A DNA stretch of 64,000 nucleotides from SZAS-79 sp965279075 (GTDB lineage: Bacteria; Pseudomonadota; Gammaproteobacteria; Burkholderiales; SG8-39). The notes below the pieces were generated by a model. The model saw only the letters and a program-made list of their open reading frames with translations. It did not search any database and was not told the DNA's origin. The number at the start of each line of letters is the position of its first letter. Positions within the stretch are counted from its first letter, which is position 1. The translations under genes were made by a program, and so were the position numbers. Below are positions 7,778-16,020 of the stretch, one piece after another. The stretch lies in NCBI GenBank assembly GCA_965279075.1, contig CBDIHI010000012.1:434001-498000 (forward strand). The letters run 5' to 3'.

Positions 7778-9350
7778 GTGGTCCGAGTCCGACGCATGCT
7801 GGCGGCGTGTCTGCTCGCAAGTTCCCTCCACTCTTTCGCCGACGTGCCCGAGGGCGTCGAAGCTTTCGGAAGAGCCCGCTATCCCGACGCCCGCAAGGAA
7901 CTCGCCGGCCCGGCGGAGGCCGGCGACCCCCAGGCCATGGTCTACATGGGCGAGATGCTGATGCGCGGTCTCGGCGGGTCGCGCGACGAACTCAAGGCGC
8001 GTGATTACATCACCCGCTCGCAGGCTGCGGGCAATCGGCGCGCGATGTTCATGCTGGGGACCATGCACCTCACCGGCAACCTGGTGGAGCGCGACGTGGC
8101 GAAAGGCACGGAGTTGGTACGCCAGGCCGCCGACAAGGGCGAGGCCGCTGCGCAAAACGCCCTCGGGGTGTGGCTCGCCAACGGCAGCAACGGATTCTCC
8201 AAGGACGACGCGACGGCGCTGGCTGGCGGCCGACCAGAAGTTCGCGGCCGCCATGGGCTGGGTCGGCGCGTTCACCGAGGCGGGCCGGGGCGGGATGGCG
8301 CAGGACAACCTGCAGGCGCTCGACTGGTACAAGAAGTCGGGAGAGCTCGGCAACAGCGCGTCGATGATCTCGGCGGGGCGCATGTACGCCCTCGGGCGCG
8401 GCGTCAGCCCGGATGGCGGGGAAGCATTGCGCTGGCTGCGTCGCGCCGCGGCGCTGAACAACAGCGACGCCTACGGGTGGATCGCCAGCGTGTACGAGTT
8501 CGGGCGCGGCGGTGCTCTCAAAAGCCCGGTGCTGGCCTACGCCTGGTACGCGGCAGTGCCCGCCAACGGCTCGTCGAACGCCGTCAAGGGCGCCACGGAC
8601 GGCAAGGAGCGCCTGGCTAAGGTCCTGTCGGCGACCGAGATCGCCGAGGCCGAGAAGCAGTCAAAAACGGTTGCGGTGACCAACATGGTGAGCGTCATCA
8701 CCACCCAGATCGCCGCGGCGGGCGGGGCGGGCGGGCCGCCGCGCGCCGGCGTCTACGGCAGCGGCGTGGTGGTGAGCGACGCCGGCGACATCGTCACCAA
8801 CGAGCACGTGATCCGGAACTGCGCGCGCGTGAGGATCCAGCCGGCGGGCCTCGAGGTCAAAGTTGTTGCGAAGGACGCGCGCAACGACCTCGCGCTGCTG
8901 CGCGGTGAGGGCCAAACCCTGCTGGCGGTGAGGCTGCGCTCGGGGCGCAACGTCAGGCTCGGCGAGGAGGTCGTCGCGCTGGGCTACCCGCTCAAGGGCG
9001 TGCTGTCCTCGGGCACCGTGGTGACCACTGGCATCGTCAACGCGCTGAGCGGGCTGAACGACGACACCTCGGCGTTCCAGATTTCGGCCACCGTGCAGCC
9101 GGGCTCGAGCGGCGGGCCGATCCTCGACCGCAGCGGCAGCCTCGTCGGCATCGTGCGCGCGCGCCTGCTGCCCACCGGGCCGGCCAACCCGCAGAACGTG
9201 AACTTCGGTATCAACCTCGCCACCGTCGGCAGCTTCCTCGATTCGCACTCGGTGGCCTTCCAGGTCGCGCAGCCGGGGGGCAAGCCCGCGGAGATGGCCG
9301 ACCTCGTCGAGCGGGCGCGCAGGTCAACGGTGCAGGTGGAGTGCTACTGA
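7778..9350 (+). pseudogene. Secreted Sel1-repeat / trypsin-like serine protease, broken by a frameshift
   Basis: Two overlapping open frames join into one sensible protein of about 523 aa. The first part (frame 2, from GTG 7778 with AGGAG at 7768-7772) has a signal peptide (MLAACLLASSLHSFADV) and Sel1-like repeats. The second part (frame 3, to 9350) continues the repeats (ALRWLRRAAALNN) and ends in a trypsin-like domain. The triad is visible: His in TNEHVIRNC, Asp in DARNDLALL, Ser in QPGSSGGPILDR. The frame changes at about 8216-8222, where a Sel1 repeat reads DDATA then WLAADQKF. The expected ALRWLAADQ could be restored by adding back one GCGCT unit. This may be a real inactivating slip or a sequencing error. 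The natural role would be a periplasmic protease with protein-interaction repeats. Confidence 0.8.
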
Positions 9351-9435
9351 TCGGCGGGCCGACGTCTGGACGGACCCGCTTCGTGGTTCCTCGGGGCATG
9401 CCGGCACGAAATCACCGCCACAATTCGGTCGGCCG

Positions 9436-10224
9436 CTATGGAAGTCGCGGTTTGCGCAGATCGACCACGACGCGTCCGGAGACCCAGCCCATGAGCGCCG
9501 CGCCCAGCATGAATTCGGGCTCTTCGGACATGGCTGTGTCGAGCGCAACCCCGAGTGTGGCCCCTGCGAGCGCACTGGCGAGGAACGCGTGTCCGCCGGG
9601 AGACAACGGGCTCACCTTGACACGCAGTTCGGGACGGAAGACAAGTGCAGGCGCGGGGTGGCCTGCATGGAGGCCTATGTCGAAGTCTCCCGAATATTCC
9701 GGCTGGTGTACTTCCCAAATGCGCGCGAGCGGCCACTCCGAAACGAGGAGGGCGCACGCGGGATGCAGCGCAACCCGTAGCGCCGGATAGTCGGCTTCGT
9801 CGATCTGCGCCAGCCGTGCCGGGTCCAGAACAGGTACGTCAGCCGCGTAGTGCGCGCGATGGACACGCCACTCCATCTTCGCGACATCCGGAAGGTAGGG
9901 GATCTCCCACGCGGGCTCGAACGCTGCCAGAAAGCCGCCGAACCCCTCGCCGTATTCGTTCAGGTCGCTGCTCACCGAGGGGACTCGCGCGGCGTACTCG
10001 CGCGCGAGCCCGGCGAAGAATTGTTCGCCTGCGATCCGGGCCGCGACGGGGTAGATGGCGGCGAGCGCCTTGGCGGCGTTTGCCTGGACGTTGCCCCGGT
10101 AGATCGCCAGACCCCTTGCCACTCGCGCCGGTTCGCCGCGGAATAACGGGAGCGCCTGCGCCAAATCGCCGCGTGGGAGCAACGCCGCGGCAAAGGCGGA
10201 CTGAAGATCGTCGAATTCAGGCAT
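9436..10224 (-). CDS. bufC: DUF2063 partner protein of the MNIO enzyme (HvfC/BufC)
   Basis: 262 aa, HvfC/BufC family. The N-terminal domain is recognisable (DLQSAFAAALL, LAIYRGNVQANAAKALAAIYPV, IAGEQFFAGLAREY), followed by the mixed C-terminal part with WEIPYLPDVAKMEW. In described bufferin and HvfABC systems this protein binds the DUF692 enzyme and helps it recognise the precursor's leader. The start overlaps the end of bufB by 8 bases, so the two are translationally coupled. It is the last gene of the minus-strand bufABC unit; a DoxX-like bufD, often present in such operons, is absent here. Confidence 0.9.
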   Translation of the reverse strand: MPEFDDLQSAFAAALLPRGDLAQALPLFRGEPARVARGLAIYRGNVQANAAKALAAIYPVAARIAGEQFFAGLAREYAARVPSVSSDLNEYGEGFGGFLAAFEPAWEIPYLPDVAKMEWRVHRAHYAADVPVLDPARLAQIDEADYPALRVALHPACALLVSEWPLARIWEVHQPEYSGDFDIGLHAGHPAPALVFRPELRVKVSPLSPGGHAFLASALAGATLGVALDTAMSEEPEFMLGAALMGWVSGRVVVDLRKPRLP

Positions 10225-11053
10225 GGGCCGCCGACATGCGCGCCGCGGCGAGCCGCGCCTGTCCGAGCAGGACCTCGAGTTCCGGTACGTCCGTGTCCCA
10301 CTCGATCAGTGTCGGCACCGGCCCGAAGAGCTCCAGCGCGCTGTCGAACAGGCGCCATACGGGGTCGGCGACCGGCGAACCGTGGTCGTCGATGAGCACG
10401 TCGCCCATGGTCGCGTGACCAGCCAGGTGGATCTCGGCCACGCTTCCGGGGGACAGCGCGGCCATGGCCTCGCGCGCGTCGGTACCGTGGTTTACCTGGT
10501 TGACGTAGAGATTGTTGACGTCCAGGAGGACACCGCATCCGGAGCGGCTGGCGAGTTCGCGCAGGAACCCGGTTTCGGAATAATCGCCGGCCAGAAACTC
10601 AACATAGCTCGACACGTTTTCGATCAGGATCCTGCGGCCAAGCACCTCCTGCATATGCTGCACGCGCGCAACCGTGTGGTCGAGCGCGCCACGGGTGTAG
10701 GGCAGGGGCAGGAGGTCGTTGAATTGGCGGCCGCCGTGTGCGCCCCAGCACATGTGCTCGGACACCTCGGCCGGCTGGATGCGGTCGACAAGGCGTTTCA
10801 ACTTTCCAAGGTGGTGGTCGAGGCGCACGAGGTCCTGCGCCGTCGGCGCGGACCCGAGCGCAAGGCCGACGCCGTGCAGGCTGACCGGATAGCGTTCGCG
10901 AACCCGGTCGAGCACGAAAAGGTCATAGCCTCCGTCCCCGAAATAGTTTTCGCTGTGCACCTCCAGCCAGCCGGCCGGGGGCGAGCGCTCGATGAAGTCC
11001 CGGCAGTGGCTCGCACGCAGGCCGATGCCGGCGCCCTTCAGCGATGTCGTCAT
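10217..11053 (-). CDS. bufB: MNIO (DUF692) multinuclear iron-dependent oxidase
   Basis: 278 aa, the normal length of the TIM-barrel DUF692 family. Metal-binding and active-site residues of MNIO enzymes are visible in order: His in VSLHGVGL, Glu-His in EVSEHMCW, Glu-Asn in LIENVSSY, Asp in LLDVNNLY, His in EIHLAGH, Asp-His in IDDHGSPV, Glu in LIEWDTDV. Known members use clustered iron to modify cysteines of small precursor peptides, for example to thiooxazole in bufferins. The upstream neighbour, 10 bases away, is a four-Cys DUF2282 precursor, and the downstream neighbour is BufC. The assignment to a bufferin-type metal-handling RiPP pathway is therefore strong; the metal and the exact modification are inferred. 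Confidence 0.94.
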   Translation of the reverse strand: MTTSLKGAGIGLRASHCRDFIERSPPAGWLEVHSENYFGDGGYDLFVLDRVRERYPVSLHGVGLALGSAPTAQDLVRLDHHLGKLKRLVDRIQPAEVSEHMCWGAHGGRQFNDLLPLPYTRGALDHTVARVQHMQEVLGRRILIENVSSYVEFLAGDYSETGFLRELASRSGCGVLLDVNNLYVNQVNHGTDAREAMAALSPGSVAEIHLAGHATMGDVLIDDHGSPVADPVWRLFDSALELFGPVPTLIEWDTDVPELEVLLGQARLAAARMSAAHA

Positions 11054-11063
11054 CGCCGTCCGA

Positions 11064-11354
11064 TCAGGACTTCTTTTGCATCTTCTTTTCCACTTTCCCG
11101 GCCGCGAGCTTGCCGCCCAACTTTTCGCAAGTGCCCTTGGCCGTGTACTTCCATTCTTCTGGCGACAGATCTACCGTGGACAGGCCGCCGCAAGCGTGGG
11201 TGCCGGACGCGTTGGCGCAGTCGTTCTGGCCCGCCTTGGCGATGCCGTAGCACTTCTCCTTGCCCTTGTCATCGGCGGCGTGGGCGGTTGCGGCAACGCC
11301 GGCAGCGGCAATCAGCCCGGCCAGCGCAGCGTGGATCACGGTGTTGCGGTTCAT
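11064..11354 (-). CDS. bufA: Bufferin precursor, DUF2282 (BufA/HvfA-like)
   Basis: 96 aa. A cleavable signal peptide (MNRNTVIHAALAGLIAAAGVA ending in ATAHA) is followed by a mature part of about 70 residues with four cysteines in the bufferin arrangement: KEKCYGIAKAGQNDC, then THACGG, then KGTCEKLGGKL. The Lys-rich tail ends KKMQKKS. In the described systems the Sec signal peptide doubles as the recognition leader; the Cys residues are modified in the cytoplasm by the DUF692 enzyme and the product is exported to bind copper or other metal. An AGGAG site lies upstream of the ATG. A matching ECF-like promoter is upstream at 11428-11454. Confidence 0.93.
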   Translation of the reverse strand: MNRNTVIHAALAGLIAAAGVAATAHAADDKGKEKCYGIAKAGQNDCANASGTHACGGLSTVDLSPEEWKYTAKGTCEKLGGKLAAGKVEKKMQKKS

Positions 11355-11427
11355 GTGTAAAGGCTCCTGGAAAATGGATATTGCGGGGCAGGCTTCGTGC
11401 TAGGGGGGCGCTCGTTCCAGGAATATT

Positions 11428-11454
11428 GTCGAATATCTCCCGTAAACCTTACAG
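11428..11454 (-). promoter_or_regulatory. Candidate ECF-type promoter of bufABC
   Basis: On the minus strand CTGTAAGG (11454-11447) is followed after exactly 15 bases by CGAC (11431-11428). Transcription would start about 65-70 bases before the bufA ATG. The same two blocks at the same spacing occur on the other strand before the second precursor gene, which is the main reason for believing both. TGTAA(G/C)-type -35 blocks with CGA-type -10 blocks are typical of ECF sigma factors. Confidence 0.6.
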
Positions 11455-11500
11455 GTCTTCGCATTCCGCCGGTGCGTCGCACGATGGAATTTTCGGGGGC

Positions 11501-11527
11501 CTGTAAGGGTCAGCCCCCTGGGCCGAC
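11501..11527 (+). promoter_or_regulatory. Candidate ECF-type promoter of the second bufferin precursor
   Basis: CTGTAAGG (11501-11508), 15 bases, then CGAC (11524-11527), giving a start about 50 bases before the ATG at 11587. It is the mirror image of the bufABC promoter. The -35 blocks face each other across 46 bases and read outward, so one sigma factor or activator would drive both precursor genes together. Confidence 0.6.
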
Positions 11528-11586
11528 TAAACGGCAGAAGTCGCATTCCCTTCCGATCATTCACGCTCAAAAGGATTGCCAACGTC

Positions 11587-11874
11587 ATGAACCAGAATCT
11601 GATCCTTCGTTCGGCGGTTGCCGGGATCCTCGCGCTGGGTACAGTCACCCACGCCAACGCGGCCGAAGACAAGGCCGGCGGGAAAGAGAAGTGCTACGGC
11701 GTCTCCAAGGCCGGGAAGAATTCCTGCGCCAATGCGGTGCACGCCTGCGCGGGCTATTCAAAGGCGGACAACTCGCCTGACGAATGGTCCTATGTCGCCA
11801 AGGGCACGTGCCTCAAAATCGGCGGCAAGCTCACCGCCGGCGCGCCTACCCCGGCTCGCGACGTCAAGTCCTGA
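11587..11874 (+). CDS. Second bufferin-like precursor, DUF2282
   Basis: 95 aa, clearly a paralogue of the bufA product. It has a signal peptide (MNQNLILRSAVAGILALGTV ending THANA), then KEKCYGVSKAGKNSC, VHACAGYS and KGTCLKIGGKL, keeping all four cysteines at nearly the same spacing. The C-terminus differs (GAPTPARDVKS instead of the Lys-rich tail). It is divergent from bufABC and has its own copy of the ECF-like promoter, so the single MNIO enzyme may process two precursors. A sensor kinase gene starts 71 bases downstream on the same strand. Confidence 0.88.
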   Translation: MNQNLILRSAVAGILALGTVTHANAAEDKAGGKEKCYGVSKAGKNSCANAVHACAGYSKADNSPDEWSYVAKGTCLKIGGKLTAGAPTPARDVKS

Positions 11875-11945
11875 CCGCCGCCCGTCGGGAGCCGGCCGCA
11901 GCGGCCCGTTCCCGGCGGTTCGAGCGCGAGAAGAAGGGAGTCCTT

Positions 11946-13781
11946 GTGAAACACATTCGTCCCATTGCCGGATTCTGTGTCGTCGCGGCGCTCGCCGGGG
12001 TGCTTTGGTTCCTGTACGCAAAGACCCAGGCTGCGAATTTCGCGAAGGAAGACGGGATCATTGCCGGCTTGCGCGAGATCGAGGCGCTGGACGCGGAGTG
12101 GACCGTCGATTCGCTGCGAGCGAAGACCGGGATCAACCGCAGCTACGCCAAGGGTCAGACGCCGGCCGACAGGGTGCTCGATTCGACGCAGAAGCTCGGC
12201 GTCGCCGCGGCCGAGATCGGCCTGCCGGCGGCAACCGAAGGTGCAGCCGGCCTGGCGGAGGTGTTTGCGAAAAAGAAGGCCATCACCACGCGTTTCGGCG
12301 AGCAGAACAGGATCCTAAAGGAGTCCTTGCGTTTCGTCACCGACGAGAGCCAGGAATTTCTCGCCCAGTTGCGCGAGCTGCAGAATGAGGCGGCCAGGGT
12401 CAGGGGTGCCAAAGGGGTGCAGGCGGCGGAACTGCTTTCCACGCTCGGCCTGCGCATCAACGAGCTGCTGACCGAGACCCTCAAGTACAACCTGCTCAGC
12501 GACACCGCCGCAGTGCCGCGTATCGAGTCGAGCCTGGAAGACCTTTCCGGCAAGCTTCCGACCTATCCGCAAGACGTTGCGCCGACGGTGACTGCACTGA
12601 TCGAGAAATTCCGCAGCGTGCAAAAGCAGAAGGCGCTCGAGGACGGGATCCTGAACGAGATCGCCGCCTTGCCGACGCAACAGCGTATCGTGTCGCTGGA
12701 GCGTACGCTTGCGGCGGAGAAGCAGCAGGTCCTCGAGGCGACCGACTTCTACCGCGCCCTGCTCATCGGATACTCCTCGATCCTGCTGGCGCTGATGGCC
12801 TGGCTGGCATGGCGCCTCGTGCACAGCTATACGCTGATACAGCGCAAGAACGCCGAACTCGCGTCGGTCAACGAGACACTCGAGCTCCGAGTCACGGAGC
12901 GCACCGCCGAACTTGGCGACGCGCTCAAGCACCTGAAGGAATCGGAAAGCGCGCTGATCCAGTCAGAGAAGATGTCTTCGCTAGGCCAGATGATCGCCGG
13001 CGTGGCCCACGAGATCAATACCCCGCTCGCCTACGTCCGAAGCGGGCTGGAGGTCCTGGACGAGCAATTGCCGCAGTCGGCGGGATTCGTGGACGAGACA
13101 CGCCGCCTGCTCGAGCTGCTGGGCTCGGGCGAGGCGCCGGAAGACGCGGTGGCGGCGCAGTTCGCCCGCGTGCGGCAGATGTGCGGCCCGGAAGGAACCT
13201 CGCACGGCGCCGATGAACTCGCGAGCCTCGTGAAGGATGGCCTGTACGGGATCGACCAGATTTCCGAGATCGTTCTCAACCTCAAGAATTTCAGCCGGCT
13301 TGATCGCGCGAAGACCGCGCGCTTCGACCTGAACGAAGGCCTCAACAGCACGCTGGTCATCGCCAAGAACCTCGTCAAGACGAAAATCGTCCGCAAAGAG
13401 TTCGCACCCGATGCGCACGTCAACGGGTCGCCTTCGCAGATCAACCAGGTGTTTCTGAACCTGATCTCCAACGCCGCACAGGCGACGGGGGACGAAGGGG
13501 TCATCACGCTGCGCACGTCGCTGCAGGCAGGCACGGCACGCGTCGAGGTGGAGGACAACGGCAGCGGGATTCCGGCCCATGTCCTGCCGAAGATCTTCGA
13601 TCCGTTCTTCACGACCAAGAAGGTCGGCGAGGGCACGGGCCTGGGCTTGTCGATCGCTTACAAGATCATCGCCGAGCACGGGGGACGGATCGAGGTCGAT
13701 TCAGTCGTTGGACGCGGGACGAGATTTGTCGTCACGCTGCCGGCCGAGGCCGCGTCCACGCGCCTTGCGCAGGCCGCTTGA
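11946..13781 (+). CDS. Membrane-bound sensor histidine kinase with large periplasmic helical domain
   Basis: 611 aa from a GTG start with GGGAG five bases upstream. The first membrane helix is at about residues 7-24 (GFCVVAALAGVLWFLYA) and the second at about 268-292 (IGYSSILLALMAWLAWRLV). Between them lies about 240 residues of charged, helical periplasmic sequence that resembles a DAHL-type ligand-binding domain (tentative). A short coiled coil (NAELASVNETLELRVTERTAEL) leads to the kinase core: phospho-accepting His 355 in GVAHEINTPLAY, N box QINQVFLNLISNAAQA, G boxes VEDNGSGIP and GEGTGLGLSIAYK. It is 13 bases from the kinase/receiver gene downstream, whose receiver domains are its likely targets. 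Confidence 0.93.
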   Translation: MKHIRPIAGFCVVAALAGVLWFLYAKTQAANFAKEDGIIAGLREIEALDAEWTVDSLRAKTGINRSYAKGQTPADRVLDSTQKLGVAAAEIGLPAATEGAAGLAEVFAKKKAITTRFGEQNRILKESLRFVTDESQEFLAQLRELQNEAARVRGAKGVQAAELLSTLGLRINELLTETLKYNLLSDTAAVPRIESSLEDLSGKLPTYPQDVAPTVTALIEKFRSVQKQKALEDGILNEIAALPTQQRIVSLERTLAAEKQQVLEATDFYRALLIGYSSILLALMAWLAWRLVHSYTLIQRKNAELASVNETLELRVTERTAELGDALKHLKESESALIQSEKMSSLGQMIAGVAHEINTPLAYVRSGLEVLDEQLPQSAGFVDETRRLLELLGSGEAPEDAVAAQFARVRQMCGPEGTSHGADELASLVKDGLYGIDQISEIVLNLKNFSRLDRAKTARFDLNEGLNSTLVIAKNLVKTKIVRKEFAPDAHVNGSPSQINQVFLNLISNAAQATGDEGVITLRTSLQAGTARVEVEDNGSGIPAHVLPKIFDPFFTTKKVGEGTGLGLSIAYKIIAEHGGRIEVDSVVGRGTRFVVTLPAEAASTRLAQAA

Positions 13782-13794
13782 ACGGACGGCAGAT

Positions 13795-15717
13795 ATGACC
13801 GGCATCCCGGATCGGATCGGAAAGTACGTCGTCGAGCGCGAACTCGGACGGGGTGGCATGGGGGTGGTCTACCTCGCCACGGATCCGATCATCCAGCGGC
13901 CGGTGGCATTGAAGACGGTCATCAAGCGCATGCTCGCCCCTGAGGACGCTCCGGCGCTCATTGAGCGCTTCAAGCGTGAGGCACAGGCCGCCGGCCGCTT
14001 GTTGCACCCGAACATCGTCAGCGTCTACGAGTACGGCGACGACGGCGAACACTCCTACATTGCCATGGAATTCGTGGACGGGCGCGGACTCAACGAGTAT
14101 CTCACTCCGGGCAGCCCTCTCGCTCTCGAGCAGGCGCGCATGCTTGCCAGCCAGGTGCTTGGCGCCCTGCAATTCGCCCATGCGCAGGGGGTCGTGCACC
14201 GCGACATCAAGCCGTCGAACCTGATGATGACGCCCGACTGGCGCGTCAAGGTATCGGATTTCGGGATTGCGCAAATCGAATCCTCGAGATTGACCCAGTC
14301 GGGCACGGTGCTGGGCACTCCGAGCTACATGTCGCCCGAACAGTTCCAGGGCCAGCCCACCGACCTGCGCGCCGATATTTTTTCCTCCGCGGTGGCGATA
14401 TATGAAGTCGTCACGGGCCGCAAGCCATTCAGTGGCAATACCATTGTCGCCCTGACGAACGCCGTGCTGAACACCACGCCGGCGGCGCCGAGCGCGGTGA
14501 ATCCCGAACTGCACGGCGCGTTCGACGCCGTCCTGCTCACGGCGCTCGCGAGGGATCCGGACGACCGGTACCGGAACGCTCGCGATTTCGCCTTGGCGCT
14601 TGATGCGGCGTTCGACGGCGAGGTCTGGGAAGGTGTCCCCGAGGGGGACGCTACCGTCCCGCTCGCCGCCCTCGCGCCGGCTGCGCCGCGGCCGGCGTCC
14701 ACGCCGGGGATGTTGCGCAAGATCGACTTTTCCGCAGTGTCTCGCAAGGTCGATTCAACGCCCGCGCCATCGGGTTCATCGGCGGCCGCGAAGGCAGCGC
14801 GCCCAAGCGTTTTGTTCGTCGACGACGAGGAGCGGATCCTTTCCGCCCTCAAGCTGCTTTTCAAGCAGACCTATGACGTGCATGTCACGACCGACGCCGA
14901 ACTGGCGCTGGTGATGCTCAAGGAACGCCATATCCACGTGCTCGTGAGCGACCAACGCATGCCGAACATGACCGGCACCGAATTGCTCTCCCGCGCGAGG
15001 CAGGTCTCGCCCAATACGGTTCGCATCCTGCTTACGGGGTATTCCGACCTCGCGGCGATCATCGGTTCGATCAACGAGGGCGAGGTCTACCGCTTCGCGA
15101 ACAAACCGTGGAACACCGCGGAAATCCGCACGCTCCTCGCCGATGCAACCGGCATCGGCCTGGCCCTGGAGCACGCGCCGCCCCCGATCGTTGATGCCGC
15201 CAAGCCCGCCGAGGCAGTGTTGATCGTCGATGACGACAGGGAGATCTACCTTGCGGCGCGCGACCTGTTCGGGGGAAGCTTCAGGATCCTGCATGCGCCC
15301 GACTTGCTCAGCGCGCTCGACGTGCTGCGTGACGAGCCGGTTGGCGTGCTGATCGCCGACATCGAAGGCAGCCAGCAGGACAACCGGACGCTGTTCAAGA
15401 TGCTCAAGCGGGAGCATCCGCAGATCCTGACGATCGCCATGACGGCGGCCTCCGATTCCGACCTGGTGATCGAGTTGATCAACCAGGCCCAGATCTTCCG
15501 CTTCCTCAACAAGCCCCTCAAGCTGCCCACCCTGCAGCAGCACGTGACGGCTGCGATGGCCCAGTTCCAGCGGTACAAGGCCCAGCCGAAGCTGCTCCTG
15601 AAGCAGAAGGTGGACAAACCCGCCGTGGCGAAGGGCAAGGCCGTAGAGGAAAGCTCGATAGGGCGCCTGATCCTCGGCAGCCTGCGCTCGCTGCGCGCAC
15701 GCCTTTCGAGCAGTTGA
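13795..15717 (+). CDS. Ser/Thr protein kinase fused to two response-regulator receiver domains
   Basis: 640 aa. The eukaryotic-like kinase domain covers about residues 8-275: G-rich loop LGRGGMGVVYLA, Lys 40 in VALKTVIKR, catalytic HRDIKPSN with Asp 137, DFG in VSDFGIAQ, SPEQ. A Pro/Ala-rich linker follows. Receiver 1 is at about 338-455 (VLFVDDEERILS, acceptor Asp 386 in VSDQRMPNMTG, Lys in NKPWN). Receiver 2 is at about 475-595 (VLIVDDDREI, Asp 522 in IADIEGS, NKPLK). No membrane segment is seen. The receivers resemble RpfG/hydrogenase-regulator types with the LTGYSDLAAIIGSINEG pattern. The layout suggests that the upstream histidine kinase phosphorylates the receivers to steer the Ser/Thr kinase. 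Confidence 0.93.
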   Translation: MTGIPDRIGKYVVERELGRGGMGVVYLATDPIIQRPVALKTVIKRMLAPEDAPALIERFKREAQAAGRLLHPNIVSVYEYGDDGEHSYIAMEFVDGRGLNEYLTPGSPLALEQARMLASQVLGALQFAHAQGVVHRDIKPSNLMMTPDWRVKVSDFGIAQIESSRLTQSGTVLGTPSYMSPEQFQGQPTDLRADIFSSAVAIYEVVTGRKPFSGNTIVALTNAVLNTTPAAPSAVNPELHGAFDAVLLTALARDPDDRYRNARDFALALDAAFDGEVWEGVPEGDATVPLAALAPAAPRPASTPGMLRKIDFSAVSRKVDSTPAPSGSSAAAKAARPSVLFVDDEERILSALKLLFKQTYDVHVTTDAELALVMLKERHIHVLVSDQRMPNMTGTELLSRARQVSPNTVRILLTGYSDLAAIIGSINEGEVYRFANKPWNTAEIRTLLADATGIGLALEHAPPPIVDAAKPAEAVLIVDDDREIYLAARDLFGGSFRILHAPDLLSALDVLRDEPVGVLIADIEGSQQDNRTLFKMLKREHPQILTIAMTAASDSDLVIELINQAQIFRFLNKPLKLPTLQQHVTAAMAQFQRYKAQPKLLLKQKVDKPAVAKGKAVEESSIGRLILGSLRSLRARLSSS

Positions 15718-15747
15718 GGCGACGCGGACCCGGACGTACAGGGACGT

Positions 15748-15975
15748 TCAGCCCCAGCTGACGTCCGGCACCCCGGCAAAAACCTTCAGCAGCCCGAGCG
15801 AAAGGTTCGAGCGCATGGTCGAGTCGAACGACACCAGCAGGCACTTGGCCAAATCCCTGATCGGCGTGTCGAACTTCACCAAATGAAGACGGACACCTGG
15901 TCCACGCCCGCGTTGGTGCGCGAGTCGGACGCGAACACGATGCCTTCCCAGGCGGCAGCGGCGACGCAGTAGGTC
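15748..15975 (-). pseudogene. Relic of anbu (proteasome-like peptidase), internally deleted
   Basis: The 303-base gap 15718-16020 has no intact gene, but its minus strand keeps two pieces of the Anbu family. From an ATG at 15975 it reads MTYCVAAAAWEGIVFASDS then RTNAGVDQVSVF, the Anbu N-terminus with the catalytic Thr after Met and the SDSRTNAG motif. It then hits a stop. In another frame, down to 15748, it reads VKFDTPIRDLAKCLLVSFD, STMRSNLSLGL and a short tail KVFAGVPDVSWG, the Anbu C-terminal region. About 75 of some 240 residues survive. The position just downstream of the transglutaminase gene is where anbu normally lies in this cassette. Confidence 0.85.
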
Positions 15976-16020
15976 ATGGCTAGGCTATGGTAGCAGCCCG
16001 GGACGCGGCCGGACGTGACG

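Noticed and set aside
11064..11874. The two DUF2282 genes as an inverted-repeat artefact of assembly
   Set aside because: The DNA differs throughout and the tails are unrelated, while cysteines and promoter blocks are kept; this is a real paralogous pair.
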